From assembly GCA_035499715.1 (NCBI GenBank), contig DATJYF010000260.1:1-7628 (forward strand): a stretch of 7,628 nt of DNA, given 5' to 3'. The notes under the pieces were generated by a model. That model was not told the origin of the DNA and ran no database searches. It was given only the letters and a program-made list of their open reading frames with translations. The DNA comes from DASRHD01 sp035499715 (GTDB taxonomy: Bacteria > Verrucomicrobiota > Verrucomicrobiia > Opitutales > Opitutaceae). The position numbers were made by a program, and so were the translations under genes. The number at the start of each line of letters is the position of its first letter. Within the stretch, counting starts at the first letter, position 1. Below are positions 1-7,039 of the stretch, piece after piece.

Positions 1-2084
1 AAATTTTCACAAACATAGGCCGTGGGCCGGTCGTCGAGGGCACGCATGGCCGCGATTTCCGGCGCGCGCGCCGCCAGCCAGGCCCGGCCTTCGCCGCCAT
101 CCGCGCACAATAGCACCCGCCGCGCGCCCGACCGCTCATGCAGCACGGCGGTGAGCGCGCGGAAGTCGGCGGCCGCCGGATCGCCGGCCATGACGACTTG
201 TCGCGGCGGTTCGAGCGCGAGCTCCACTGCGCACAGCATTTGCGGCAATGCCTGCGGCAGGTCCAGCCATTGCCCGCGAAACGCCTCCAGCGTGCGCTGC
301 GCCCGCCCGCGGAATTCGTCGCGGTGCAACATGGCGGCGAGCCGCAGCAGATTCGACGCCGCCACGCTGCTCGGCGCGGGTTCGGCGCCGTCGTAATCCT
401 CCTTCAGCCGCAGCACCAGGCTGGGATCGTCGGCGCGCGAATCGAAATAACCGCCACGCTCCGCATCGAAAAACAGTTCATCCATCTTGCCCTGGAGCTG
501 TTCGGCCCATTGCAGCCACCGGATGTCGAACGACGCCTCGTAGAGGTCGAGCAACCCCTGCACGAGAAAAGCATAGTCCTCGGCGAAACCCTCGGCCGCG
601 CCGCGGCCCTCGCGCCAGGCGCGAAAGAGCACGCCGCGCGTTGCGTCGAACAGCTCACGCCGCAAAAACTCCGCCGTGCGGGCCGCGGCGGCGGACAAGG
701 CCTCCTCGCCGAGCACCTGCGCGCCCTTCGCCAGGGCGGAGATCATCAGGCCGTTCCACGCCGTGATGATCTTGTCGTCGAGATGCGGACGCGGTCGGCG
801 GGCGCGGGCCGTGCGCAGGCGCGCCAGCGCCCCGACCAGCTTTGCATTGGCCGCCTCGGGCGAGAGGCCGAACTGCTGCGCGCTCGCGGCCAGCGGCTGC
901 CGCTGCGCGAGAAGATTTTTCCCCGAGAATTCGCCCTGCGGGTCGCTTTCCGGCGGCACATTGCCCGCCTCCCGCACACCGAAATGCGCGGCGACGAGCC
1001 GGTGGTCCGCACTGAGCGCGGCGCGCAGTTCGTCCGCGCTCCAGAGATAAAACGCGCCTTCCGCGTGCTCCGTGCCATCCGCCTCCGTGGCACTGTCCGC
1101 GTCCTCGGCGGAGAAGAATCCGCCCGCGGGATGGGCAAGGTCGCGGCGGACGTAATCGAAGATGTCGCGCGCGGCCCAGGCATGGCGCGCATCGCCGGTG
1201 GCCTGAAAGGCCTCGAGAAAATTGACCGCGATCTGGGCCTGGTCGTAGAGCATTTTTTCGAAATGCGGCACGAACCAGCGCGCGTCCACGGCATAGCGAT
1301 GATAGCCGCCGCCCACGTGGTCGTGCAGGCCGCCCTGCGCCATTTTTTGCAGGGTGAACGCGGCCATGTGCCGGGCGGCGCGGCCGGCCTCCGAGTCGGC
1401 GCCTTGCAGCACGGCGCAGCGAAAAAGAAAATTCAGCACGCAGGCGCGGGGAAATTTCGGCGCGCCGCCGAAACCGCCTTCGCGCGGATCGAAGGTTTCA
1501 TCGAAATACTGCAAGGCGCGCCCGAAAGCCTCGCCCGCGGCCTCGTCGAGCAACATCGCGGCGGGCGGCGCGGCGGCGCGCTCCGCCCGGGCCCGCATCA
1601 CGTCCACGGCGCGCGCGCCTTCCGCGGTGATTTTGTCGCGCTCCTGTTCCCAGCCTTGCGTCAACACGCGCAGCACGCTGGCAAAGGCGGGCCGGCCGGG
1701 GCGGTCCTCGGGCGGAAAATACGTACCGCCGTAAAACGGTTTCAGCTCCGGCGTGAGCCACGCGCTGAGCGGCCAGCCGCCGTGTCCCGTCAGCCCCTGC
1801 ACGTAGGTCATGTAAACGCGGTCCACATCGGGGCGTTCTTCGCGGTCGACCTTGATGGCCACGAAATGCGTGTTGAGCAGTGCGGCGGTTTCGGCGTCGG
1901 CAAACGACTCGCGGGCCATCACGTGGCACCAATGGCAGGTCGAATAGCCAATGCTGAGAAAGATCGGTTTCTGCTCCGCCCGCGCTTTCGCGAAGGCCTC
2001 CTCGCCCCAGGGAAACCAGTCCACCGGGTTGTCGGCGTGCTGCCGCAGGTAGGGTGATTTTTCGCGGGCGAGGCGGTTGGGCAT
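1..2084 (-). CDS. Thioredoxin domain-containing protein, DUF255/YyaL/SPATA20 family (C-terminus cut by window edge)
   Basis: The frame is open for 694 codons and runs off the left edge at ...AYVCEN, so only a short C-terminal tail should be missing (family members are about 680-720 aa). The N-terminus has the family signature SPYLRQHADNPVDW (residues 10-23), then a thioredoxin-fold domain with the active-site-like CHWC at 50-53, VDREERPD (79-86) and GGWPLSAWLTP (102-112). The rest resembles an alpha/alpha-barrel of the N-acylglucosamine epimerase or glycosidase type, with GGGYHRYAVDARW (258-270), VPHFEKMLYDQ (272-282) and a conserved TAWNGLMISAL (441-451). The protein is probably cytoplasmic, as no signal peptide is seen. 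The family is widespread, but its biochemical role is not firmly established; a redox or chaperone-like role is inferred from CxxC. The ATG at 2084 is chosen because it begins the conserved MPNRLAREKSPYL. An in-frame GTG lies five codons upstream. There is no Shine-Dalgarno sequence. Its promoter must lie within or beyond the 106-bp gap after the receiver/coiled-coil gene. Confidence 0.95.
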   Translation of the reverse strand, partial: MPNRLAREKSPYLRQHADNPVDWFPWGEEAFAKARAEQKPIFLSIGYSTCHWCHVMARESFADAETAALLNTHFVAIKVDREERPDVDRVYMTYVQGLTGHGGWPLSAWLTPELKPFYGGTYFPPEDRPGRPAFASVLRVLTQGWEQERDKITAEGARAVDVMRARAERAAAPPAAMLLDEAAGEAFGRALQYFDETFDPREGGFGGAPKFPRACVLNFLFRCAVLQGADSEAGRAARHMAAFTLQKMAQGGLHDHVGGGYHRYAVDARWFVPHFEKMLYDQAQIAVNFLEAFQATGDARHAWAARDIFDYVRRDLAHPAGGFFSAEDADSATEADGTEHAEGAFYLWSADELRAALSADHRLVAAHFGVREAGNVPPESDPQGEFSGKNLLAQRQPLAASAQQFGLSPEAANAKLVGALARLRTARARRPRPHLDDKIITAWNGLMISALAKGAQVLGEEALSAAAARTAEFLRRELFDATRGVLFRAWREGRGAAEGFAEDYAFLVQGLLDLYEASFDIRWLQWAEQLQGKMDELFFDAERGGYFDSRADDPSLVLRLKEDYDGAEPAPSSVAASNLLRLAAMLHRDEFRGRAQRTLEAFRGQWLDLPQALPQMLCAVELALEPPRQVVMAGDPAAADFRALTAVLHERSGARRVLLCADGGEGRAWLAARAPEIAAMRALDDRPTAYVCEN

Positions 2085-2117
2085 GGCCCACACGCTCACG
2101 CAAAGGTGCGAAGATGC

Positions 2118-2174
2118 AAAAAATATTTCCGCGCACGACCGCGACCGTCACCGCCTCCCGGGACGGCGCGGAAA
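2118..2174 (-). terminator. Probable rho-independent terminator of the receiver/coiled-coil gene
   Basis: On the minus strand, 16 nt after the TAA at 2191, TTTCCGCGC (2174-2166) pairs perfectly over 9 bp with GCGCGGAAA (2134-2126). It is followed by TATTTTTT (2125-2118). The 31-nt interior can form a small additional stem (CGTC/GACG). The long interior makes this less ideal than a compact hairpin, but position, orientation and T-run all fit transcription termination before the DUF255 gene. Confidence 0.5.
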
Positions 2175-2190
2175 ACCGTGCGCAGCGGTC

Positions 2191-3567
2191 TTATTCGGCC
2201 TTTTTGCCGTTGAAGACGGCCTTGGCGACTTCGAAGGGCGCGCGGGTGATCGATTTGACGGCCGCGACGCTGACCGCGACCGATGACGGTTCCGGCGGCT
2301 CCGGCGGCGGCAGGGCGTTGCGCTCCTCGATCTTCGCCAGCTGCTCCTTGAGCTTTTCCTCGCGGCGGCGGAGTTGGGCCTCGCGCTCGGCAAAGACGAG
2401 CTTTTCATCGCGAAAATTTGCGCGCTCGGCCTCGAGCAGCTCGGTCGCCCGCTGGAGTTTTTGCCACGCTTCCTTGAGCGCGGGATCGTCGGTGAAGGGC
2501 GAGCGGGAGGACGTGCCGCGGGCACTGAACCAGAGGACACGGTCGGCCTCCAGCTGCGCCTGCACCTGGCGGAGACGGGCCTCGTAGTCGTGCAGGTTTT
2601 TTTCCTGCTCGCGGAGCAAATCGAGATCATCGTGCCAGCGCCGGCGTTCCCGCGCCAGCTTCGTGGCCTCGTGCTGCAGGCGCGCGGCCTCTTCGTTGAG
2701 GCGGTCTTCCTGCTGCTGCTGCTGGGCGCGCCGGGCCTCGCATTCGGCTTTTTCCTTGGCGATCTCGTCGTTGGACTTGGCTTGGACGCTGCGGCGCTCT
2801 TCCTCCAGGGCGGTGCGCTCGCGGGCGATCTCGGCGCGGGTCTCGGCCAGCTGGCGGGCCTTCGCGTCAATCGCGGCCTGGGCCGCGGCGGCGATTTCCA
2901 GCTGGCTGTGCAGCTCGGCCGATTCCACCTCGAGGCGGCTGGCATCCGCAATCTGCGAGAGCAGTGTCTTCAGCTCGGCTTCGAGCGCGGCTTTTTCCGC
3001 CTCGAGTCGCGCATTCTTGCCTTCCAGGGCGGCGCGATCCTTGGCGCCGCGCAGCAATTCGCCCGAGAGGTCGCTGCTGGAGGGCTGGTCCGACGCGGAA
3101 GAAGCCGTGGTGGGGCCGGGGCCGGAGATGCGTTCCAGCGCAATCTCCACCTCCGCCAGCTCGGCCGCCGTGACGCCTTCGTTGTCGGCGGGCGGAGTCG
3201 CTTCGGGATTGAGCAGCGTGGCCACCCGGCGGGCAACGGAGGCGAGGTCGTTTTGCGCCATGACGTCCGTCACGCCGACGCGAATGCCTTTGACGATGAT
3301 CGAAAGCTCGAATTGCTGGACAAAGAGAACCACTGGAAGCGTGGGCTGGATTTTCTTCAGCGTGCCCACGAAGGAAAAATCCCGGGTGCCGGAGATCTCG
3401 TAGTCGACCAGGGCCAGATCGAACCATTCGTTGCGCGCCGATTCGAGGGCGGCGTCGGCCGTCCCAAAGGCGCGCAGATCGTATCCGGCGTCGGCGAGGA
3501 ACAGCACCAGTCGGCGGCGGATTTTTTGATCAGCGTGCGCGATGAGAAGTTTTTTCACGACATTCAT
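2191..3567 (-). CDS. Degenerate response-regulator receiver domain fused to a long coiled coil
   Basis: The product is 458 aa. Residues 1-120 read as a CheY-like receiver fold: LLIAHAD (7-13), DLALVDYEISG (50-60) with D55 at the phospho-acceptor position, PVVLFVQQ (78-85) and GVTDVMAQND (98-107). Key residues are unusual. The acidic pair is reduced to HAD, the switch Thr/Ser is V83, and the conserved Lys before the last helix is Q105. Phosphorylation-dependent signalling may therefore be altered or lost. After a Pro/Ser-rich linker (121-170), residues about 171-418 are almost entirely charged heptad-like helix (Glu, Arg, Lys, Ala, Leu, with a Q5 run at 282-286), broken around 345-362. A Pro-rich segment (420-427) and a short basic tail ending GKKAE follow. 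No DNA-binding domain is visible. The start at 3567 (MNVVKKLLIAHAD) suits the receiver fold; an in-frame ATG 23 codons upstream gives a basic, non-homologous leader. Function unknown; a scaffold or localisation role is a guess. Confidence 0.85.
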   Translation of the reverse strand: MNVVKKLLIAHADQKIRRRLVLFLADAGYDLRAFGTADAALESARNEWFDLALVDYEISGTRDFSFVGTLKKIQPTLPVVLFVQQFELSIIVKGIRVGVTDVMAQNDLASVARRVATLLNPEATPPADNEGVTAAELAEVEIALERISGPGPTTASSASDQPSSSDLSGELLRGAKDRAALEGKNARLEAEKAALEAELKTLLSQIADASRLEVESAELHSQLEIAAAAQAAIDAKARQLAETRAEIARERTALEEERRSVQAKSNDEIAKEKAECEARRAQQQQQEDRLNEEAARLQHEATKLARERRRWHDDLDLLREQEKNLHDYEARLRQVQAQLEADRVLWFSARGTSSRSPFTDDPALKEAWQKLQRATELLEAERANFRDEKLVFAEREAQLRRREEKLKEQLAKIEERNALPPPEPPEPSSVAVSVAAVKSITRAPFEVAKAVFNGKKAE

Positions 3568-3688
3568 GGCAATCTTGTTTCGGAAGGGGAATTTTGATTG
3601 CCGCCAAAATAGACGCCCCCGCCGTATTTTCGCCACGGCGAATCGCTGATTATCCGAGGATTTACCCCTTGTTTACGGCGCGGCTCAT

Positions 3689-3714
3689 CCGTCAATTTTT
3701 TTTCAAATTCACGG
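3689..3714. repeat. AT-rich inverted repeat between natB and the receiver/coiled-coil gene
   Basis: CCGTCAATTT and AAATTCACGG form 10-bp arms with one mismatched pair (C3693/C3710) around a 6-nt loop. It lies 68 nt beyond the natB stop and 121 nt before the next start. Its minus strand contains TTGACG, a possible -35 hexamer, but no good -10 sits at the right distance. It could be a weak transcription stop, an operator, or chance. Confidence 0.3.
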
Positions 3715-3782
3715 CCGGGGCGGCCCCATGGTTCGAATTTTGAACGCCGTGAAAAATTTCGCGCGCGGGCGGCAACGCGGCT

Positions 3783-5015
3783 TCAGACACGGAAAATCAC
3801 TTCCTCGCGGTTGAACATGCGCACGCACAAAGCGAGGGCGACGCCGGCATACACGCAGGTCGACGCGAAGATCAGGGCGATGTAGTGCCAGTGCCATACG
3901 CCCGACATCATTTCCCTGCACACGAGCGAGAGGTTGAGCAAAGGCACCAGCGCGAGGCGGGCGTCGAGCTCGATGCCCGGGAGAATGCCGATGACCGCGG
4001 GCAGGATGACGAGAAAGACCAGCGGTGTGACGTAACTCTGCGCCTCCTTCGCGCTCTTGGCAAAAAGCGAGATCGTCAGGAGCAGCGCCGAAAACAGCAC
4101 CGCGGCCGGCAGCACCATCGCCAGCACGCCGAAAATTCCCAGCGGATCGATCGTCGGCAGCGTGGCCCGGGCGGCTTGCGCCTTGGCCGCCGCCGCGATG
4201 GCCGGCGCGCCGCGGCCCATCGCCACCCCGGTCACAATGAATGTTGCCGCCATGGACATGAGTGAGAAGACCATCGCGCACAGCGAACTGGTCAGCACCA
4301 TGAAAAACTTTCCCAGCACGATCTCGACGCGTCCGACCTGGCTGCAGAGCAGCGTCTCCATCGTGCCGCGCTCCTTCTCGCCCGCGGTGAGGTCGATCGC
4401 CGGATAGATCGCGCCGGTGAAGCAAAGCAGGATGATGAGATAGGGGACGAAGCCGCCGAATTCGTTGCCGCCGACTTTTTCCGGAGGCGCGACGTTTTCC
4501 CGCCCCACGGTGAAAGGTTTCACCAGCGAGGCCGGCAGTCCGTGCGCGGCGAGCGAGGCCGCGACCGTCCGGTCCCGCAGATCGTTGAAAAACCGCTCGA
4601 GGTTGCCCGCGGCGAAACCCGATTTCAGCTCGCCTTCATAATAATAGAGGGTGACCTGCTGGACGGCGCCGGATTTCAGGCCGGCTTCGAAGCCGTCGGG
4701 CAGGCGTATCGCGGCGCGGACTTTTTTGTCGGAAATGAGCTGCTGATAGTCGTCGCTGGCCGGAACAATCTTGAATTTTGGCGATTGTTTGAGCGCGGCC
4801 ACGATTGCGGGCGAATCGCCGCCGCCGAGAAGCATGACCTTCGGCGTCTCCTCGCGGGCCCTGGTCACGGCGCTCATGCTGATCCGGCCGATGCTCAACG
4901 TCAGCGCCGGCACGAGAAACATGGGAACGACGAACATGGACATCAGGGTACGGCGGTCGCGCAACGAATCGCGCAGCTCCTTGCCATAGACGGTCATGAT
5001 GTGGCGGAAGATCAT
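3783..5015 (-). CDS. natB: ABC-2 type transporter permease, NatB-like
   Basis: This 410-aa integral membrane subunit would form the export channel of an ABC transporter with the ATPase encoded just upstream. The layout is typical of the NatB group (COG1668-type). A short cytoplasmic N-terminus (MIFRHIMTVYGKELRDSLRDRRT) is followed by a first membrane segment at about 24-44, then a large extracytoplasmic domain (about 45-186). The rest is a membrane bundle with segments near 187-209, 232-264, 293-318, 326-347 and 378-400. The family motif AGEKERGTMETLL lies at 211-223, at the cytoplasmic end of a membrane helix. The start at 5015 overlaps the natA stop as ATGA (5015-5012), indicating translational coupling. 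No CPBP protease domain is fused at the C-terminus. Bacillus NatAB exports sodium, but substrates of relatives vary, so the sodium assignment is only by family. No clear T-run terminator follows in the 215-bp gap. Confidence 0.92.
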   Translation of the reverse strand: MIFRHIMTVYGKELRDSLRDRRTLMSMFVVPMFLVPALTLSIGRISMSAVTRAREETPKVMLLGGGDSPAIVAALKQSPKFKIVPASDDYQQLISDKKVRAAIRLPDGFEAGLKSGAVQQVTLYYYEGELKSGFAAGNLERFFNDLRDRTVAASLAAHGLPASLVKPFTVGRENVAPPEKVGGNEFGGFVPYLIILLCFTGAIYPAIDLTAGEKERGTMETLLCSQVGRVEIVLGKFFMVLTSSLCAMVFSLMSMAATFIVTGVAMGRGAPAIAAAAKAQAARATLPTIDPLGIFGVLAMVLPAAVLFSALLLTISLFAKSAKEAQSYVTPLVFLVILPAVIGILPGIELDARLALVPLLNLSLVCREMMSGVWHWHYIALIFASTCVYAGVALALCVRMFNREEVIFRV

Positions 5016-5755
5016 GGCAGATTTTCGGCGCCCACCGCCTGGATGAAGATCTCCTCCATGTCCTGCCCGCCGAAGCGGTCGCGCAAGCCGGACCAGCTGC
5101 CCTCGGCCCGGAGGCGGCCGTCGTGGATGATGCCGATGATGTCGCAGAGTTTTTCGACCTCGCTCATGATGTGCGTCGAATAGATGACGGTTTTGCCGCG
5201 GCCCCGGCACTCACGCACGAAGCGCAAAATCGCCCGCGCGGCCATGACGTCGAGGCCCAGCGTGGGCTCGTCGAGGATGAGGACGGCCGGGTCGTGCACG
5301 AGGGTGCGGGCGATGGATGCCTTTTGTTTCATGCCGGTGGAGATTTTTTCCACGCGGCGGTCGAGGAACTCGTGCATCTCGAGCTCGTCGGCCAGCCGGC
5401 GCGTGCGCGCCCGGATCGTGGCATCGTCGAGACCGTTGAGCCGGCCGAAATAAGCGATGGTCTCGCGCGCGGTCAGCCGGCCGTAAAGCGCCGTGCTGGC
5501 AGCGAGAAAGCCGACGCTTGCCCGCACTCGCTGCGGTTCGCGCCCGATATCGAAGCCGGCCACCCGGGCGCTGCCGCTGGTCGGCTGCAGCAAGGTGGCG
5601 AGCAGGCGCAGCAGGGTGGTCTTGCCCGCGCCGTTGACGCCGAGCAGGCCGTAAATCTGACCCGGCGCAACCCGGAGTGACACTTCATCCACGGCCCGAA
5701 TCGCGCCGCGTTTCTTGTCCGAGAAAATTTTGGTCAGGGCCTGGACCTCGATCAC
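5012..5755 (-). CDS. natA: ABC transporter ATP-binding protein, NatA-like
   Basis: This 247-aa cytoplasmic ATPase powers the NatB-like permease encoded next. All nucleotide-binding elements are visible: Walker A GVNGAGKTT (39-47), a signature in the variant form STGMKQK (139-145, for LSGGQ), Walker B VLILDEPT (158-165) with E163 as catalytic glutamate, a D-loop GLD (167-169) and switch histidine H195 in STHIMSE. The Q-loop region reads VGFLAASTALYGRLTARE (81-98) without the usual glutamine. This matches NatA-type proteins, where that segment commonly reads like FVSDSTGLYDRLTARE. The start is GTG at 5755: an in-frame TGA three codons upstream rules out a longer protein, and MIEVQALTKIF is the normal N-terminus. 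No strong Shine-Dalgarno sequence precedes it. It overlaps natB by 4 nt. The 180-bp gap upstream holds a strong palindrome that may control the operon. Confidence 0.95.
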   Translation of the reverse strand: MIEVQALTKIFSDKKRGAIRAVDEVSLRVAPGQIYGLLGVNGAGKTTLLRLLATLLQPTSGSARVAGFDIGREPQRVRASVGFLAASTALYGRLTARETIAYFGRLNGLDDATIRARTRRLADELEMHEFLDRRVEKISTGMKQKASIARTLVHDPAVLILDEPTLGLDVMAARAILRFVRECRGRGKTVIYSTHIMSEVEKLCDIIGIIHDGRLRAEGSWSGLRDRFGGQDMEEIFIQAVGAENLP

Positions 5756-5819
5756 GATCGCTCATCGTAGGCCCGAGGGCCGGAAACGGAAGTGCATTTC
5801 TCGGCCGGCCACCGACCAC

Positions 5820-5843
5820 ATCTTGTGCGGTATACCGCAAGAT
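5820..5843. promoter_or_regulatory. Palindrome upstream of natA, candidate operator
   Basis: TGCGGTATACCGCA (5826-5839) is a perfect 14-bp palindrome. Outer arms ATCTT and AAGAT extend the symmetry after a 2-nt offset (5820-5824 and 5839-5843). It is centred about 77 nt before the natA GTG. The core CGGTATACCG recurs at 7095-7104 upstream of the first paralogous small-protein gene. A dimeric repressor or activator site is the simplest reading; no good -35/-10 pair is seen around it. Confidence 0.4.
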
Positions 5844-5911
5844 CCCGGGGCGCGATCCTCTGCCTCGTGCGCGGCGCTCATCAACCGCGACGCCGGCCGT
5901 TTGCCCGGGCC

Positions 5912-5930
5912 GGCGGGCCGATCGCCCGCC
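5912..5930 (-). other. GC-rich hairpin just after the 105-aa gene
   Basis: GGCGGGC and GCCCGCC form a perfect 7-bp stem around a 5-nt loop, starting 5 nt past the TGA at 5936. No T-run follows on the minus strand, so it is not a canonical rho-independent terminator. It may stabilise the 3' end or only attenuate read-through into natA. Confidence 0.4.
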
Positions 5931-5935
5931 CGCGC

Positions 5936-6253
5936 TCAAGCCGCCATGCCGGCCGCTGCGGAACTGAACGAGAAGCCGGCGGCTTCTTCCTGGATTTGGG
6001 CGGCAATCTCACGGGCCGCTTCGCTTTCCACGCAAGTCGGCTGGCCCAGGTGCAGCCGCAGGCCTTCGGCCAGGGAGATGAACAGTTCCGCCTCCGGCGA
6101 CTGCCTCACGATGGCCAGGACCTGCTCGGCTTCGCCCAATGCCGCGAGGCGGATGGAAAAATGCTCCACCAAACGGGAGCAATCACGACAGATCCGAGCA
6201 TCAGCAAAAAAGGACTTCAATTCACCGAGATAATTTTCATTGGTCGCATTCAT
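5936..6253 (-). CDS. Unrecognised small CRDC-motif protein, paralogue of the neighbouring 139-aa protein
   Basis: I do not recognise this 105-aa family. It aligns without gaps to the 139-aa protein encoded upstream: 49 of 72 residues are identical over 1-72, and IAAQIQ (83-88) is also shared. Conserved features are MNAT, YLxEL, FFAD (15-18), CRDC (22-25), HFSIRLAALG (31-40), SPExELFxSLAxGLRLxLG (52-70). C22, C25 and H31 are invariant and could bind metal or act in redox chemistry, though CxxC alone proves neither. The rest is predicted to be mostly helical. There is no signal peptide or membrane segment. The C-terminus is short, ending AAAGMAA. Substitutions between the two copies are mainly conservative, which suggests real coding sequence under selection. 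The ATG at 6253 matches the paralogue's start; no Shine-Dalgarno sequence is present. The next gene downstream is natA, 180 bp away. Confidence 0.78.
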   Translation of the reverse strand: MNATNENYLGELKSFFADARICRDCSRLVEHFSIRLAALGEAEQVLAIVRQSPEAELFISLAEGLRLHLGQPTCVESEAAREIAAQIQEEAAGFSFSSAAAGMAA

Positions 6254-6335
6254 GGTAGGAGATCGTTATGGTTTTATATATTTTTTAGATGAGCACCGAC
6301 AGCGGCATGTTTATGCGACAAGATCGGCACGTTAT

Positions 6336-6357
6336 CCAGAATTTACACATCTTTAGC
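6336..6357 (-). promoter_or_regulatory. Shared 22-nt box, copy upstream of the 105-aa gene
   Basis: Read on the minus strand, this has GCTAAAG, two variable bases, GTGTAAATT, two variable bases, then GG. It matches 18 of 22 positions of the sequence at 7040-7061 upstream of the paralogue. It ends 82 nt before the ATG, compared with 91 nt in the other copy. It may be a promoter element, regulator site or the 5' part of a conserved leader; no function can be assigned from sequence. Confidence 0.4.
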
Positions 6358-6417
6358 CGGCTTTTGGGCGTATCTTGTTCCGGAAATAGGGGCTATAACA
6401 CACCCTACCCGCCATTG

Positions 6418-6453
6418 AATAAAAATAACACCCCACCCTCGCCGTGGTCGGGG
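6418..6453 (-). terminator. Probable rho-independent terminator of the 139-aa gene
   Basis: On the minus strand CCCC-G-ACC (6453-6446) pairs with GGTGGGG (6437-6431), a 7-bp stem with one bulged G and an 8-nt loop. It is followed by TGTTATTTTTATT. It lies about 75 nt after the TGA at 6529, in the correct orientation, and would separate the two paralogues into different transcripts. Confidence 0.42.
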
Positions 6454-6467
6454 CCGGCAACGAGAAC

Positions 6468-6491
6468 CGCCGGCCGCAATCGCGGCCGGCG
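6468..6491. repeat. Perfect GC-rich inverted repeat between the paralogues
   Basis: CGCCGGCCGC (6468-6477) and GCGGCCGGCG (6482-6491) form a perfect 10-bp stem with a 4-nt AATC loop, 37 nt past the stop of the 139-aa gene. It stands just upstream (minus strand) of the T-run terminator, so the two hairpins are in tandem. On the plus strand it is followed by ATATTTT, but nothing is seen to be transcribed in that direction. Confidence 0.5.
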
Positions 6492-6528
6492 ATATTTTGC
6501 GCCGCTTTGGAGGCGGCCACTTTCTCTC

Positions 6529-6948
6529 TCACGCGGCGGGTGCAGCCGCGCGAATGAACCCATATTCGATATTGGCTTCCGGCTCCGGCTCGCCCGTGGC
6601 CTGCTCGACGGCGTCATCCGCCGGCACGGCCTCCAGCTCCCTCGACAAGACGTCCTGATCGGAGGCGAATTCCGTCACCGCCCGCTGGATTTGGGCGGCA
6701 ATGTCGCCCGCTTCGCCCGCGGTATCGCTCACCGGCCAGCCCAGATAGAGGCGCAGGCCGTCGGCCAGCGATGCGAACAATTCCGGCTCCGGCGAACGCT
6801 CGATGATGGACAGCACCTCGGAGGCACGGCCCAGCGCCGCCAGGCGGATGGAAAAATGCGCCAGGAGCCGCTGGCAATCGCGGCAAGCTTGGCCATCAGC
6901 AAAGAACGTTTCTAACTCGGCAAGGTAGTGTTCGCGGGTCGCATTCAT
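6529..6948 (-). CDS. Unrecognised small CRDC-motif protein with acidic C-terminal extension
   Basis: This is a 139-aa protein of unknown function. Residues 1-88 align without gaps to the downstream 105-aa protein (about 64% identity), with invariant CRDC at 22-25 and H31. It is predicted to be mainly helical and cytoplasmic. Unlike its paralogue it carries about 34 extra residues (roughly 92-128), acidic and low in complexity (SRELEAVPADDAVEQATGEP). It then ends GFIRAAAPAA, which resembles the paralogue's tail, so the size difference looks like an internal insertion or deletion before a conserved Ala-rich end. The start at 6948 (MNATREHYLAEL) is fixed by the paralogue; no Shine-Dalgarno sequence precedes it. 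Its upstream region contains a TATAAT hexamer, a 20-bp dyad and the shared 22-nt box. A zinc-binding or redox helper protein is possible, but no known family can be named. Confidence 0.8.
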   Translation of the reverse strand: MNATREHYLAELETFFADGQACRDCQRLLAHFSIRLAALGRASEVLSIIERSPEPELFASLADGLRLYLGWPVSDTAGEAGDIAAQIQRAVTEFASDQDVLSRELEAVPADDAVEQATGEPEPEANIEYGFIRAAAPAA

Positions 6949-7039
6949 GGCAGATGTGTTTGTAAGTTATATGTGAAGTCGATGTGCCTCTATAACGGCA
7001 GATTATGCAGAATTGATAAAGTATATAACAAATGACTTG

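Noticed and set aside
138..2057. A 639-codon plus-strand open frame
   Set aside because: It is antisense to the DUF255 gene, whose minus-strand translation carries clear family motifs; the plus frame is Arg/Ala/His-rich with no recognisable domain.
2374..3597. A 407-codon plus-strand open frame rich in Gly, Leu and Arg
   Set aside because: It mirrors the receiver/coiled-coil gene; the codon bias of the minus-strand gene leaves this frame open. Low-complexity Leu/Gly runs correspond to the Glu/Lys/Gln codons of the coiled coil.
4542..5183. A 213-codon plus-strand open frame
   Set aside because: Antisense to natB and the end of natA, both of which have diagnostic motifs; the predicted product has no family features.
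5016..5210. A 65-residue upstream extension of natB to an earlier ATG at 5210
   Set aside because: The extension lies within natA in another frame and is Arg/His-rich, whereas the ATG at 5015 gives the normal NatB N-terminus and an ATGA overlap.
5123..5680. A 185-codon plus-strand open frame
   Set aside because: Antisense to the ATPase core including Walker A and B; a shadow frame.
6289..6915. A 208-codon plus-strand open frame through the paralogue region
   Set aside because: It crosses two hairpins and is antisense to the 139-aa gene, whose minus-strand protein is conserved in the neighbouring paralogue.
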